A stretch of DNA of 64,000 bases from Chersky-267 sp963744115 (GTDB lineage: Bacteria > Chloroflexota > Limnocylindria > Limnocylindrales > CSP1-4), in contig CAVUSI010000002.1 of assembly GCA_963744115.1 (NCBI GenBank), positions 620,001 to 684,000 on the forward strand. Reading direction: 5' to 3'. The first letter of the stretch is position 1; every line of letters begins with the position of its first letter. This document shows, piece after piece, positions 1-16,618 of the stretch. The notes under the pieces are model-generated. The model did not search any database and had not been told where the DNA came from. It was given only the letters and a program-made list of their open reading frames with translations. The position numbers and the translations under genes are program-made.

Positions 1-281
1 GCACCATCACGTTCGACATCGAGCGGGCGCTCCGGGAGGTCAAGGGCGGCCGGGTCGAGTTCAAGGTCGACAAGGGGGCGATCGTCCACGTCGCCTTCGG
101 CAAGGGCAGCTTCTCGTCCGAGGAGCTGCTGGCCAACCTGGCGGCGCTCGTCGACGCCATCAACCGGGCGAAGCCCGCCGGGGCCAAGGGCCAGTACCTC
201 AAGACACTGACGATCGCCAGCACGATGGGCCCGGGCATCCGGGTCGATATCCCGGGGGTGCTCGCCGCCGCGGTGGCGTAG
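1..281 (+). CDS. rplA: 50S ribosomal protein L1, 3' part
   Basis: This is the C-terminal end of L1, open from the left edge and stopping at TAG 279-281. The visible 92 residues carry the typical L1 ending: a VKGGRVEFKVDKGAIVHVAFG strand region, a helix beginning SSEELLANLAALVDAI, and the terminal strand region TIASTMGPGIRVD. L1 binds 23S rRNA at the L1 stalk and in many bacteria also represses its own operon by binding the mRNA. Its position just before rplJ-rplL-rpoB-rpoC is the conserved bacterial order, so rplK probably lies upstream outside the window. Family assignment is firm; only the N-terminus is missing. Confidence 0.95.
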   Translation, partial: TITFDIERALREVKGGRVEFKVDKGAIVHVAFGKGSFSSEELLANLAALVDAINRAKPAGAKGQYLKTLTIASTMGPGIRVDIPGVLAAAVA

Positions 282-380
282 CCCGGGTTCCGCACCGCGC
301 CGGACATCCGGACGCGGCACCATATCCGGCGACGACGAACGGGCCAGCCCGCTCCGATCGCCTGACAATCGAATACGACG

Positions 381-600
381 GACGCCCAAGACAGCCTGCG
401 CCCGCGGACCGTGCCTCACCCGATGGGGGAGGGGCGGTCGGGGCTTGAACCGCCGCACGGACCGGAACGCCCGGGGACGACGGCGAGCACGCCGAGGCAG
501 GACGAGCCTCCCGAGACGCGGGTGGCGCCACCCTGCAGACGCAAGTGGACCGTCGCAGGGTCGGACCGGCCGGATGGCCGGCTCCGCGCCACCGCCGCGC
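381..600 (+). promoter_or_regulatory. Candidate L10 leader (autoregulatory mRNA element)
   Basis: The 351-base spacer between rplA and rplJ has no convincing gene. It contains a CCCAAGACAGC segment at about 385-395, resembling the conserved core of L10 leaders. This is followed by a hairpin in which GACCG near 407-411 can pair with CGGTC near 436-440, and a second stem GAGGC/GCCTC near 494-510. In many bacteria the L10(L12)4 complex binds such a leader to repress rplJ-rplL. The positions are approximate and the match is by eye. I could not identify a convincing promoter in 282-380, although a TGACAATCGAATACGA stretch at 363-378 is relatively AT-rich. Confidence 0.5.
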
Positions 601-632
601 GCCGGCAGCGCGCAGAACACGGGAGGTCATCC

Positions 633-1157
633 ATGCCGACCGAGGCCAAGCGAGAAACGGTCGCCGAGCTCAAGGAGGAACTCTCCAACAGCACGGCCAT
701 GATCGTCTCCGAGTACCGCGGCCTCAAAGTGAGCGAGATCGCCGAGATCAGGCGGTCGCTGCGCAAGAACGACGTCACGTACCGGGTCGTCAAGAACCGG
801 CTCATGCGGATCGCCGCGAACGAGTCGGGCCATGACGCCCTGTCGCCCTTCCTCGAAGGTCCCAGCGCCATCGCGTTCGGGTCCGGCGATGAGGCGACGA
901 TCGCCAAGGCGGTCCTCGACGCGACCCGGCCGTACAAGATCGTCAAGGTCAAGGGCGCCGTCCTGGGCAACCGGGCGATCGACATCGACGGGGTCACCCG
1001 TCTGGCGACGCTCCCGCCGCGGGACGTGCTCCTGGCCCAGATCGCCGGTGCGATCGCAGCCCCGATGGCCACCGTGGCCGGGCTGTTCGACGCTCCGCTC
1101 CGCGACATCGCGGGCGGGATCGGTGCCCTGGCCGACCAGCGCAGCGCCAGCGCCTAG
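633..1157 (+). CDS. rplJ: 50S ribosomal protein L10
   Basis: This encodes the 174-residue L10, the base of the ribosomal stalk that anchors L12 dimers. The N-terminus MPTEAKRETVAELKEEL, the central YRGLKVSEIAEIRRSLRKN and the VVKNRLMRIA segment are typical of L10. An upstream in-frame ATG at 411 would add 74 residues of arginine/proline-rich translation that overlap the leader RNA. I therefore chose ATG 633, preceded by GGGAGGTC, which also restores normal family length. The C-terminal helix (FDAPLRDIAGGIGALADQ) is where L12 dimers dock. It is followed by rplL after 72 bases. Confidence 0.95.
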   Translation: MPTEAKRETVAELKEELSNSTAMIVSEYRGLKVSEIAEIRRSLRKNDVTYRVVKNRLMRIAANESGHDALSPFLEGPSAIAFGSGDEATIAKAVLDATRPYKIVKVKGAVLGNRAIDIDGVTRLATLPPRDVLLAQIAGAIAAPMATVAGLFDAPLRDIAGGIGALADQRSASA

Positions 1158-1229
1158 CTCACACCGACCCAGACCCCTGGCCGCCGCCCATCGGGCGACC
1201 GGCCGTCAGATCCAGGAGGATCCACCATC

Positions 1230-1622
1230 ATGGCTACCGTTACCGCCGACCAGCTCCTCGAGGCCTTCGAGAAGATGACCGTCCTCGAGCTGTCGGAGTT
1301 CAAGAAGAAGTTCGAGGATCGCTTCGGCGTCACGGCCGCCGCTCCGGTCGCTGTCGCCGCGGCCGCCGCGCCGGGTGGCGCCGCTCCGGCCGAGGCCGCC
1401 GCGGAGGAGCAGACCGAGTTCACCGCGACCCTGACCGAGATCGGGCCGAACAAGATCCCCGTGATCAAGGTCGTCCGCGAGCTCACCGGGCTCGGCCTCA
1501 AGGAGGCCAAGGATGTCGTCGACGCGACGCCCAAGGCCGTCAAGGAAGGCATCACCAAGGACGAGGCCGAGAAGATCAAGGCCGCCCTCGAAGAGGTCGG
1601 CGCCAAAGTCGAGATCAAGTAG
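1230..1622 (+). CDS. rplL: 50S ribosomal protein L7/L12
   Basis: This is a 130-residue L12 with an N-terminal dimerisation domain (about 1-35, DQLLEAFEKMTVLELSEFKKKFEDRFG), an Ala/Pro-rich hinge (about 36-58) and a C-terminal factor-binding domain. The latter carries the hallmark KIPVIKVVRELTGLGLKEAKDVVD and ends KAALEEVGAKVEIK. It recruits EF-G and EF-Tu to the ribosome. The start ATG 1230 has a strong AGGAGGA at 1214-1220. It is co-transcribed with rplJ. The 408 bases downstream carry a repeat block and then the rpoB promoter. Confidence 0.97.
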   Translation: MATVTADQLLEAFEKMTVLELSEFKKKFEDRFGVTAAAPVAVAAAAAPGGAAPAEAAAEEQTEFTATLTEIGPNKIPVIKVVRELTGLGLKEAKDVVDATPKAVKEGITKDEAEKIKAALEEVGAKVEIK

Positions 1623-1668
1623 CTCGGCCCGCCGGTGGGACGGCGCCAGGCGTCGTTGCAGGTTGCGC

Positions 1669-1868
1669 GCGTTCGCTCACGCACCTTGGGGTGCGCTCGC
1701 TCGCGTGCTCGCCTGCGCCTAGCCTGACACCGTCCGACCGGCCGGCGGGTTTCGCTCGCTCGCGTGCTCGCCGGCGCCTACGGCTACGCTCGCCCGACCG
1801 CCGAGCTCGTTCCTGTTCGTGCGCTCGCTCGCGTGCTCGACCGCGCCTCGCCTGGCACCGTCCGATCG
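1669..1868 (+). repeat. Three-copy GC-rich repeat block with hairpin in the rplL-rpoB spacer
   Basis: The spacer 1623-2030 contains no gene. A core close to GCGCTCGCTCGCGTGCTCG recurs at 1693-1711, 1752-1770 (first base differs) and 1821-1839, so starts are about 59 and 69 bases apart. The first and third copies are each followed by CCTGRCACCGTCCGAYCG. The first copy is preceded by the hairpin CGCACC-TTGG-GGTGCG at 1680-1695. Related sequence occurs at 14983-15040 and 32081-32233. Open frames across it are simply CG-rich read-through. It could act as an attenuator, a terminator or a repetitive extragenic element. Confidence 0.75.
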
Positions 1869-1940
1869 ACGAGCTACCATCCAGGGACGTGTACTCACGC
1901 TTCGGCGTTTCGGAGCTTCGTCGGGTCTCGGCGAGGTCGT

Positions 1941-1969
1941 TTGACCGTGGCTGCGAATTGCGATATGCT
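1941..1969 (+). promoter_or_regulatory. Promoter of rpoBC
   Basis: A TTGACC -35 box at 1941-1946 and a TATGCT -10 box at 1964-1969 are separated by 17 bases. This is a near-consensus sigma70-type promoter in an otherwise very GC-rich spacer. Transcription would begin near 1976, leaving about 55 nt of leader before rpoB ATG 2031. The RNA polymerase genes can therefore be transcribed independently of rplJL. Confidence 0.8.
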
Positions 1970-2030
1970 GCTGGGTCTGTGAGCGCGGCCTTCCCCCTCT
2001 TCCCTTACCTCCTCGGATAGGAGCGGTTTC

Positions 2031-5513
<3,483 letters not shown>

Positions 5514-5618
5514 TCATCACCGCATCCCACCCGCGAGCTCGGCGCCCGGCCAGCCCGATCTCGCTCGCTCACGGTCCAGATCGCGTCTCCGAGCCAGGCG
5601 GCGACGCGGAGGAGAACC

Positions 5619-10145
<4,527 letters not shown>

Positions 10146-10175
10146 CCGCCGCCGACCCACCCGGACCCACCCTCG

Positions 10176-10212
10176 GCGAGCCCGATCGCGTTTGACACAC
10201 GATCGGGCTCGC
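10176..10212 (+). terminator. Perfect 13-bp inverted repeat after rpoC
   Basis: The arms GCGAGCCCGATCG (10176-10188) and CGATCGGGCTCGC (10200-10212) are perfect complements separated by 11 bases. The hairpin lies 31 bases beyond the rpoC stop and could terminate the rpoBC transcript, although no T tract follows. It overlaps the promoter of the next operon: the -35 box occupies the loop. The alternative is a protein-binding operator. Confidence 0.6.
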
Positions 10213-10221
10213 TGATATCCT
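10192..10221 (+). promoter_or_regulatory. Promoter of the rpsL-rpsG-fusA-tuf operon
   Basis: A perfect TTGACA at 10192-10197 and TATCCT at 10216-10221 are 18 bases apart. The -35 box lies in the loop of the 10176-10212 inverted repeat, and the repeat's right arm fills most of the spacer. Transcription would start near 10228, giving a GC-rich leader of about 150 nt before rpsL GTG 10379. I see no gene in 10146-10378. Confidence 0.75.
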
Positions 10222-10378
10222 CCGCTTTCGTGGCCTCGAAGAGGTCCGACGCGCGTGCGCGTGCGTCAGCGGCCCGCCACCAACCACCAGATGTCCAGAC
10301 CTCCGGTCCCCGCCGAGCGGCGCCGGTCGACCGGGGCGGTCCCAGCCGCCGAACCATGTTGAGAGGAGCCTCGTCTTC

Positions 10379-10810
10379 GTGCCGACGATCAGCCAGCTCG
10401 TGCGTCACGGCCGCAAGCGCAAGATCCGCAAGGTCAAGGCGCCGGCCATGCGCAAGAACTGGAACAGCCTGAAGCAGCGCCAGGAGCCCATCCCGGGCGC
10501 CCCGCAGAAGCGCGGTGTCTGCCTCCAGGTCCGCACGATGACCCCGAAGAAGCCGAACTCGGCGCTTCGGAAGATCGCCCGTGTCCGGCTGACCAACCAG
10601 ATGGAGGTCACGGCCTACATCCCGGGGATCGGCCACAACCTCCAGGAGCACTCGGTCGTGCTCGTCCGCGGCGGCAAGGTCAAGGACCTCCCGTCGGTCA
10701 AGTACCACATCATCCGCGGGACGCTGGACGCCGCCGGGGTGCGCGACCGCAAGCAGGGTCGCAGCAAGTACGGGGCCAAGGCCACGCCGGGCATCGGGGG
10801 GAAGAGCTAA
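10379..10810 (+). CDS. rpsL: 30S ribosomal protein S12
   Basis: This encodes a 143-residue S12, a decoding-centre protein. The TPKKPNSALRK loop (from about residue 55), where streptomycin-resistance changes arise in other bacteria, is unaltered. It carries the 10-20 residue N-terminal insertion (MRKNWNSLKQRQEPIPGAPQ) common in Gram-positive-type S12. GTG 10379 is chosen as start because GAGAGGAG lies upstream and the protein then begins MPTISQLVRHGR, as in homologues. rpsG starts immediately after the stop codon. Confidence 0.96.
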   Translation: MPTISQLVRHGRKRKIRKVKAPAMRKNWNSLKQRQEPIPGAPQKRGVCLQVRTMTPKKPNSALRKIARVRLTNQMEVTAYIPGIGHNLQEHSVVLVRGGKVKDLPSVKYHIIRGTLDAAGVRDRKQGRSKYGAKATPGIGGKS

Positions 10811-11278
10811 GTGCCCCGCCGTCAGAACATCGCCCGCAAGACCAAGTACGAGACGGTCCCGGCCAACCGCACGACCGCCCGCTTCAGCGCCAAGCTGATG
10901 CACGACGGCAAGCGCAACCTGGCCGACCGGATCCTTCGTCAGGCGCTCGCCCGGGCCGAGGCCCAGGCGCGCCGGCCCGGCATCGAGGTCCTCGAGGCGG
11001 CCCTCCGCAACGCCACGCCAATCATCGAAGTCAAGCCGCGCCGCGTCGGCGGCGCCACCTACCAGGTCCCGGTCGAGATCCGGGGCGATCGTCGCCTGTC
11101 GCTGGGCGTCCGCTGGCTCGTCCAGGCGGCTCGCAAGCGAAGCGGCAAGAGCATGGGCGAGAAGCTCGCCGCGGAGTTCGTCGACGCGTCGAACGGCCTC
11201 GGGGCAGCGGTCAAGCGCCGCGAGGACACCCACAAGATGGCCGAGGCCAACAAGGCCTTCAGCCACTTCAAGTGGTAA
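10811..11278 (+). CDS. rpsG: 30S ribosomal protein S7
   Basis: This is a 155-residue S7, the 16S rRNA 3'-domain assembly initiator that lines the E site. Hallmarks are the N-terminal MPRRQNIARKTKY, the IEVKPRRVGGATYQVPVEI beta-hairpin and the C-terminal EDTHKMAEANKAFSHFKW. GTG 10811 directly abuts the rpsL stop at 10808-10810, so translation is probably coupled. In E. coli S7 represses this operon, but I see no equivalent structure that can be confirmed here. Confidence 0.97.
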   Translation: MPRRQNIARKTKYETVPANRTTARFSAKLMHDGKRNLADRILRQALARAEAQARRPGIEVLEAALRNATPIIEVKPRRVGGATYQVPVEIRGDRRLSLGVRWLVQAARKRSGKSMGEKLAAEFVDASNGLGAAVKRREDTHKMAEANKAFSHFKW

Positions 11279-11308
11279 TCAGCAGCACACCAGGAGCGTA
11301 GACACACC

Positions 11309-13384
11309 GTGCCACGACAGGTTCCGCTCGCGAAGACGCGGAACATCGGGATCATCGCGCATATCGACGCCGGAAAGACCACCGTCACCGAGCGGATCCT
11401 CTTCTATACGAAGAAGATCTACAAGATCGGCGAGGTCCACGAGGGCGCGGCCACGATGGACTGGATGCCCCAGGAGCAGGAGCGGGGGATCACCATCACG
11501 GCCGCCGCCACGACCGCGGCGTGGGGCGACCATCGCATCAACATCATCGATACGCCCGGGCACGTGGACTTCACCGTCGAAGTCGAGCGGAGCCTCCGCG
11601 TCCTCGACGGCGCGGTCGTGGTGTTCGACGGCGTGGCAGGTGTCGAGCCGCAATCCGAGACCGTCTGGCGTCAGGCCGACCGCTACGGCGTCCCGCGCTT
11701 CTGCTTCATCAACAAGCTGGATCGGACGGGCGCCGACTTCTGGCGCGGCGTCGACAGCATCCGCGAGCGCCTCGGCGCCAACGCGATCCCGGTCCAGATC
11801 CCGATCGGCAGCGAGGACCATTTCCAGGGCGTCATCGACCTGGTCGAGATGAAGGCCGTCTACTACCGCGACGACCTGGGCAACCAGATCGACGTGGTCG
11901 ACATCCCGGCCGAGCTCCGCGCCGAGGCGGACAAGCACCGCCACATCCTGATCGAGGCCGTCGCCGAGATGGATGACGAGCTCACCCACAAGTACCTCGA
12001 GGGCGAGGAGCTGACGATCGCCGAGATCAAGCGCGGCCTCCGGCTCGGCACGCTGACGACCCGGATCATCCCGGTCCTGACCGGCTCGGCGCTCCGCAAC
12101 AAGGGCATCCAGAAGATGCTCGACGCGGTCGTCGACTACCTGCCCTCGCCGCTCGACGTCCCGCCGATGATCGGGCTCGACCCGCGGACCGGGTCGGAGA
12201 TCATCCGGACCCCGAGCGACAGCGAGCCGTTCAGCGCGCTGGCCTTCAAGATCGCCGCCGACCCGTTCGTCGGCAAGCTGGCCTTCTTCCGGGTCTACTC
12301 GGGCACGCTCAAGGCGGGCTCGTACGTGATGAACCCGACGAAGGGCAAGAAGGAGCGGATCGGGCGCATCCTCCAGATGCACGCCAACCACCGCGAGGAG
12401 ATCGAGGAGGTCTACGCCGGCGACATCGCCGCCGCGGTCGGCCTCAAGGACACCTTCACCGGCGACACCTTGGCCGATCCGGACCACCAGGTCATCCTCG
12501 AGTCGATGACCTTCCCCGAGCCGGTCATCGAAGTCAAGATCGAGCCGAAGACCAAGGCCGACCAGGACAAGCTGGGCATCGCCCTGCAGCGCCTGGCCGA
12601 GGAGGATCCGACCTTCCGGGTCAAGACCGACCCGGAGACCTCGGAGACCCTGATCGCCGGGATGGGCGAGCTCCATCTCGACGTCCTGGTCGACCGGATG
12701 GTCCGCGAGTTCCATGTCGCGGCCAACATCGGCAAGCCCCAGGTCTCCTACCGCGAGACCATCCGCCGGGCGGCGGAGGGCAACGGCCGGTTCGTCCGCC
12801 AGACCGGCGGCAAGGGCCAGTACGGCCACGCCATCATCAAGCTCGAGCCCCAGGAGAAGGGGGCCGGCTACGAGTTCGTCGACAAGATCGTCGGCGGGAC
12901 CATCCCGCGCGAGTACATCAAGTCCGTCGACGCGGGGATCCGCGAGACGCTCGAGACCGGCATCTACGCCGGCTTCCCGGTGGTCGACGTCAAGGCGACC
13001 CTGTTCGACGGGTCGTTCCACGAGGTCGACTCGTCGGAGATGGCGTTCAAGATCGCCGGTTCGATGGCCGTCAAGGACGCCTTCTCGAAGGCCGATCCGG
13101 CGATCCTCGAGCCGATCATGAAGGTCGAGGCGTTGATGCCCGAGGAGTTCATGGGCGACGTGATCGGCGACCTCAACAGCCGGCGCGGACAGATCGAAGG
13201 GATGGAGTCGCGCGGCTCCACCCAGGTCGTGCGGGCCTACGTCCCGCTGGCCGCGATGTTCGGCTACGTCACGGACCTGCGCTCGATGAGCCAGGGCCGG
13301 GCGAGCAGCTCGATGGAGTTCAGTCACTACGCCGAGGTCCCCGCGAGTCTCGCGGCGGAGCTCGTCCAGAAGTCCAAGGTCTAA
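11309..13384 (+). CDS. fusA: Elongation factor G
   Basis: This 691-residue translocation GTPase is of full family length. It has G1 AHIDAGKTTVTE (near residue 17), the switch I RGITI element, G3 DTPGHVDF and G4 NKLD, followed by the EF-G domains II-V, including the EPVIEVKIEPK domain III entry and the domain IV segment YRETIRR. It ends with the usual EVPASLAAELVQKSKV-type tail. GTG 11309 follows CAGGAGCG. A single EF-G gene in the str operon is expected and no paralogue is in the window. Confidence 0.97.
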   Translation: MPRQVPLAKTRNIGIIAHIDAGKTTVTERILFYTKKIYKIGEVHEGAATMDWMPQEQERGITITAAATTAAWGDHRINIIDTPGHVDFTVEVERSLRVLDGAVVVFDGVAGVEPQSETVWRQADRYGVPRFCFINKLDRTGADFWRGVDSIRERLGANAIPVQIPIGSEDHFQGVIDLVEMKAVYYRDDLGNQIDVVDIPAELRAEADKHRHILIEAVAEMDDELTHKYLEGEELTIAEIKRGLRLGTLTTRIIPVLTGSALRNKGIQKMLDAVVDYLPSPLDVPPMIGLDPRTGSEIIRTPSDSEPFSALAFKIAADPFVGKLAFFRVYSGTLKAGSYVMNPTKGKKERIGRILQMHANHREEIEEVYAGDIAAAVGLKDTFTGDTLADPDHQVILESMTFPEPVIEVKIEPKTKADQDKLGIALQRLAEEDPTFRVKTDPETSETLIAGMGELHLDVLVDRMVREFHVAANIGKPQVSYRETIRRAAEGNGRFVRQTGGKGQYGHAIIKLEPQEKGAGYEFVDKIVGGTIPREYIKSVDAGIRETLETGIYAGFPVVDVKATLFDGSFHEVDSSEMAFKIAGSMAVKDAFSKADPAILEPIMKVEALMPEEFMGDVIGDLNSRRGQIEGMESRGSTQVVRAYVPLAAMFGYVTDLRSMSQGRASSSMEFSHYAEVPASLAAELVQKSKV

Positions 13385-13430
13385 GTCGGCGGTCGGGTCG
13401 ACCGGCCAGAGGAGCCAGGAGCAGACGACG

Positions 13431-14627
<1,197 letters not shown>

Positions 14628-14631
14628 TCCG

Positions 14632-14940
14632 ATGGCAAAGCAGCGGATCAGGATCCGGCTCAAGGCCTACGACCATCGACTGTTGGATCAGTCGGCGGCG
14701 CAGATCGTCGAGACGGCTCAGCGAACGGGAGCCGATGTCGTCGGTCCGGTGCCGCTGCCTACCCGGATCGAGAAGTTCACCGTCATCCGGTCGCCGTTCA
14801 TCGACAAGGACTCCCGGGAGCAGTTCGAGATCCGCACCCACAAGCGGCTCGTCGACATCCTGGATCCGAGCGCCAAGACGGTCGACGCATTGATGCGACT
14901 CAGCCTGGCGGCTGGCGTCGACATCGAGATCAAGATGTGA
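14632..14940 (+). CDS. rpsJ: 30S ribosomal protein S10
   Basis: This encodes a 102-residue S10 (MAKQRIRIRLKAYDHRLLDQSA), also the NusE antitermination partner of NusB. The conserved loop PLPTRIEKFTVIRSPFIDKDSREQFEIRTHKRL, which carries the NusG/NusB contact surface in homologues, is intact. It lies four bases after tuf and so is probably translated from the str transcript. It is separated from rplC by a 139-base spacer containing a hairpin repeat. Confidence 0.97.
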   Translation: MAKQRIRIRLKAYDHRLLDQSAAQIVETAQRTGADVVGPVPLPTRIEKFTVIRSPFIDKDSREQFEIRTHKRLVDILDPSAKTVDALMRLSLAAGVDIEIKM

Positions 14941-14982
14941 TGACGCGACCGCTGATCCAATCCGATGGCCGCGTTGTCGCCT

Positions 14983-15040
14983 GCGCTCCTCGCTCACGCA
15001 CGTTGGGGTGCGTTCGCTCCGGTGCTCGGCTCCGCCTTGC
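14983..15040 (+). repeat. Hairpin repeat in the rpsJ-rplC spacer
   Basis: This copy is related to the rplL-rpoB repeat. GCGCTCCTCGCTCACGCAC leads into the hairpin CGCAC-GTTGGG-GTGCG (14997-15012), then TTCGCTCC and GGTGCTCGG. Relative to the first locus, the hairpin arms are conserved while the loop changes. It is a single copy, followed by ordinary sequence and the rplC ribosome-binding site. Confidence 0.65.
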
Positions 15041-15079
15041 CCTCGGACCGGCTGAGCGGTCGCTGGAGGAACGTGGCAC

Positions 15080-15691
15080 ATGAGTATCGGACTCATCGGC
15101 CGCAAGGTCGGCATGACCCAGGTCTTCCAGGCTGACGGCACGATGGTGGCCGTCAGCGTGGTCGCCATCCAGCCGAACACGGTGACCCGTCTCCGGACGG
15201 TCGCCCAGGACGGCTACACCGCCGTCCAGATCGGCACGGACGTCGTCGCCAAGCTGACCAAGCCCGAGGCGGGCCAGCTCGGCTCGCTGCCCAAGGTCGC
15301 CACGATCCGCGAGTTCCGGGTCGCAGACATCGACGAGTACAGCGTCGGCCAGACCCTGTCGATCGACGACCTGTTCAGCGCCGGCGACCTCGTCGACGTC
15401 ACCGGGGTGTCGAAGGGCAAGGGCTTCGCCGGCCACATCAAGCGCCACAACTTCAAGCGCGGTCCCAAGACCCACGGGTCGGACCACCACCGCGCCCCGG
15501 GTTCGATCGGGCCGGGCACGACCCCGGGTCGCGTCTACAAGGGGATGCGGATGGCCGGTCACATGGGCGACGAGCGGGTGACCGTCAAGAAGGTCCGGGT
15601 CGTCCGGACCGACCCGGAGCGGAACCTGCTCCTGGTCAACGGTTCGCTGCCGGGCTCGCGCAACGCCGTGATCCTCGTGAAGAAGGCCTGA
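15080..15691 (+). CDS. rplC: 50S ribosomal protein L3
   Basis: This is a 203-residue L3, a primary 23S rRNA binder whose extended loop reaches the peptidyl transferase centre. Family marks are IGRKVGMTQVFQADG at the N-terminus, the TGVSKGKGFAGHIKRHNF segment and SIGPGTTPGRVYKGMRMAGHMG. The start ATG 15080 has CTGGAGGAACG upstream. It leads the S10-type operon after the repeat-bearing spacer; rplD begins two bases after its stop. Confidence 0.97.
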   Translation: MSIGLIGRKVGMTQVFQADGTMVAVSVVAIQPNTVTRLRTVAQDGYTAVQIGTDVVAKLTKPEAGQLGSLPKVATIREFRVADIDEYSVGQTLSIDDLFSAGDLVDVTGVSKGKGFAGHIKRHNFKRGPKTHGSDHHRAPGSIGPGTTPGRVYKGMRMAGHMGDERVTVKKVRVVRTDPERNLLLVNGSLPGSRNAVILVKKA

Positions 15692-15693
15692 CG

Positions 15694-16317
15694 ATGCCGC
15701 AGACCACCCTGTACGACCGGACCGGCGCCTCGATCGGCAGCGTCGAGCTGAGCGATCAGCTGTTCGACGCCCCGGTCAATGCCGCGGTCCTCCACCAGGT
15801 CGTCACGGCCCAGCTGGCCGGCCGACACCTGGGCACCCACGACACCAAGACCCGCGGCGAGGTCCGCGGCGGCGGCCGCAAGCCGTACCGCCAGAAGGGG
15901 ACCGGCCGCGCCCGCCAGGGCCATCGGACCGCGCCTCACTTCCGCGGCGGCGGCGTCGTCTTCGGACCGCACCCGCGCTCGTACGCCCAGCGCCTGCCGC
16001 GCAAGATGAAGCAGCTCGCCCTGCGCGGCGCCCTGACCGCCAAGTTCGGGGACGATGCGATCAAGGTGATCGACGGCTTCGGCATCGACGCGATCAAGAC
16101 CAAGGACCTCGTCGGCGTCCTCGCGGCGATCGGCGCCACGGGCCGCGTCCTGCTCGTTGCTCCGGGTCGGGACGAGAAGCTCCACCTCTCGTCGCGCAAC
16201 CTGCCGACGGTCGAGGTGATCCTGGCCGACTCGCTCAACGTGGTCGACCTGCTGAAGGCCGACATCGTCCTGATCGAGCAGCCGGCGCTGGCGCGGATGG
16301 AGGAGGTCTACGCATGA
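15694..16317 (+). CDS. rplD: 50S ribosomal protein L4
   Basis: This is a 207-residue L4. The long loop with TRGEVRGGGRKPYRQKGTGRARQG, which lines the exit tunnel near the macrolide site, is conserved, as is GGGVVFGPHPRSYAQRLPRKMK. In gamma-proteobacteria L4 autoregulates the S10 operon, but no such leader can be claimed here. The stop overlaps the rplW start by four bases (ATGA at 16314). Confidence 0.96.
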   Translation: MPQTTLYDRTGASIGSVELSDQLFDAPVNAAVLHQVVTAQLAGRHLGTHDTKTRGEVRGGGRKPYRQKGTGRARQGHRTAPHFRGGGVVFGPHPRSYAQRLPRKMKQLALRGALTAKFGDDAIKVIDGFGIDAIKTKDLVGVLAAIGATGRVLLVAPGRDEKLHLSSRNLPTVEVILADSLNVVDLLKADIVLIEQPALARMEEVYA

Positions 16318-16616
16318 GCCTCACCGCCCACGAGATCATCCTCCGCCCGGTCATCAGCGAGAAGTCGATGGATGAGTCGGGCCGCGGCAAGTACACCTTC
16401 GCCGTCCACGACGAGGCCAACAAGATCCAGATCAAGGCCGCCGTCGAGGAGCTGTTCAAGGTCGACGTGACCGGCGTGAACGTCCTGACGACGAAGGCCA
16501 AGGAGAAGCGCCGCGGCACCAAGCGCGGTCGGATCAGCGGCTTCACCACACCCTGGCGCAAGGCGACCGTGACCGTCGCCGCCGGCCAGAAGATCGAATT
16601 CTTCGAGGGGGTCTAG
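16314..16616 (+). CDS. rplW: 50S ribosomal protein L23
   Basis: This 100-residue L23 sits at the tunnel exit, where trigger factor and SRP dock. It begins MSLTAHEIILRPVISEKSMD and contains KYTFAVHDEANKIQIKAAVEELFKVDV, both typical. The flexible arm with TKAKEKRRGTKRGRI binds 23S rRNA. The ATGA overlap with rplD indicates coupled translation, and rplB follows after two bases. Confidence 0.97.
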   Translation: MSLTAHEIILRPVISEKSMDESGRGKYTFAVHDEANKIQIKAAVEELFKVDVTGVNVLTTKAKEKRRGTKRGRISGFTTPWRKATVTVAAGQKIEFFEGV

Positions 16617-16618
16617 GC

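Noticed and set aside
411..632. 74-residue N-terminal extension of L10
   Set aside because: It would translate the leader RNA into Arg/Pro-rich sequence, and the internal ATG 633 with GGGAGG gives normal L10.
1693..1868. Possible CRISPR array
   Set aside because: Three imperfect units of 59-69 base spacing with related spacers and no cas genes; not an array.
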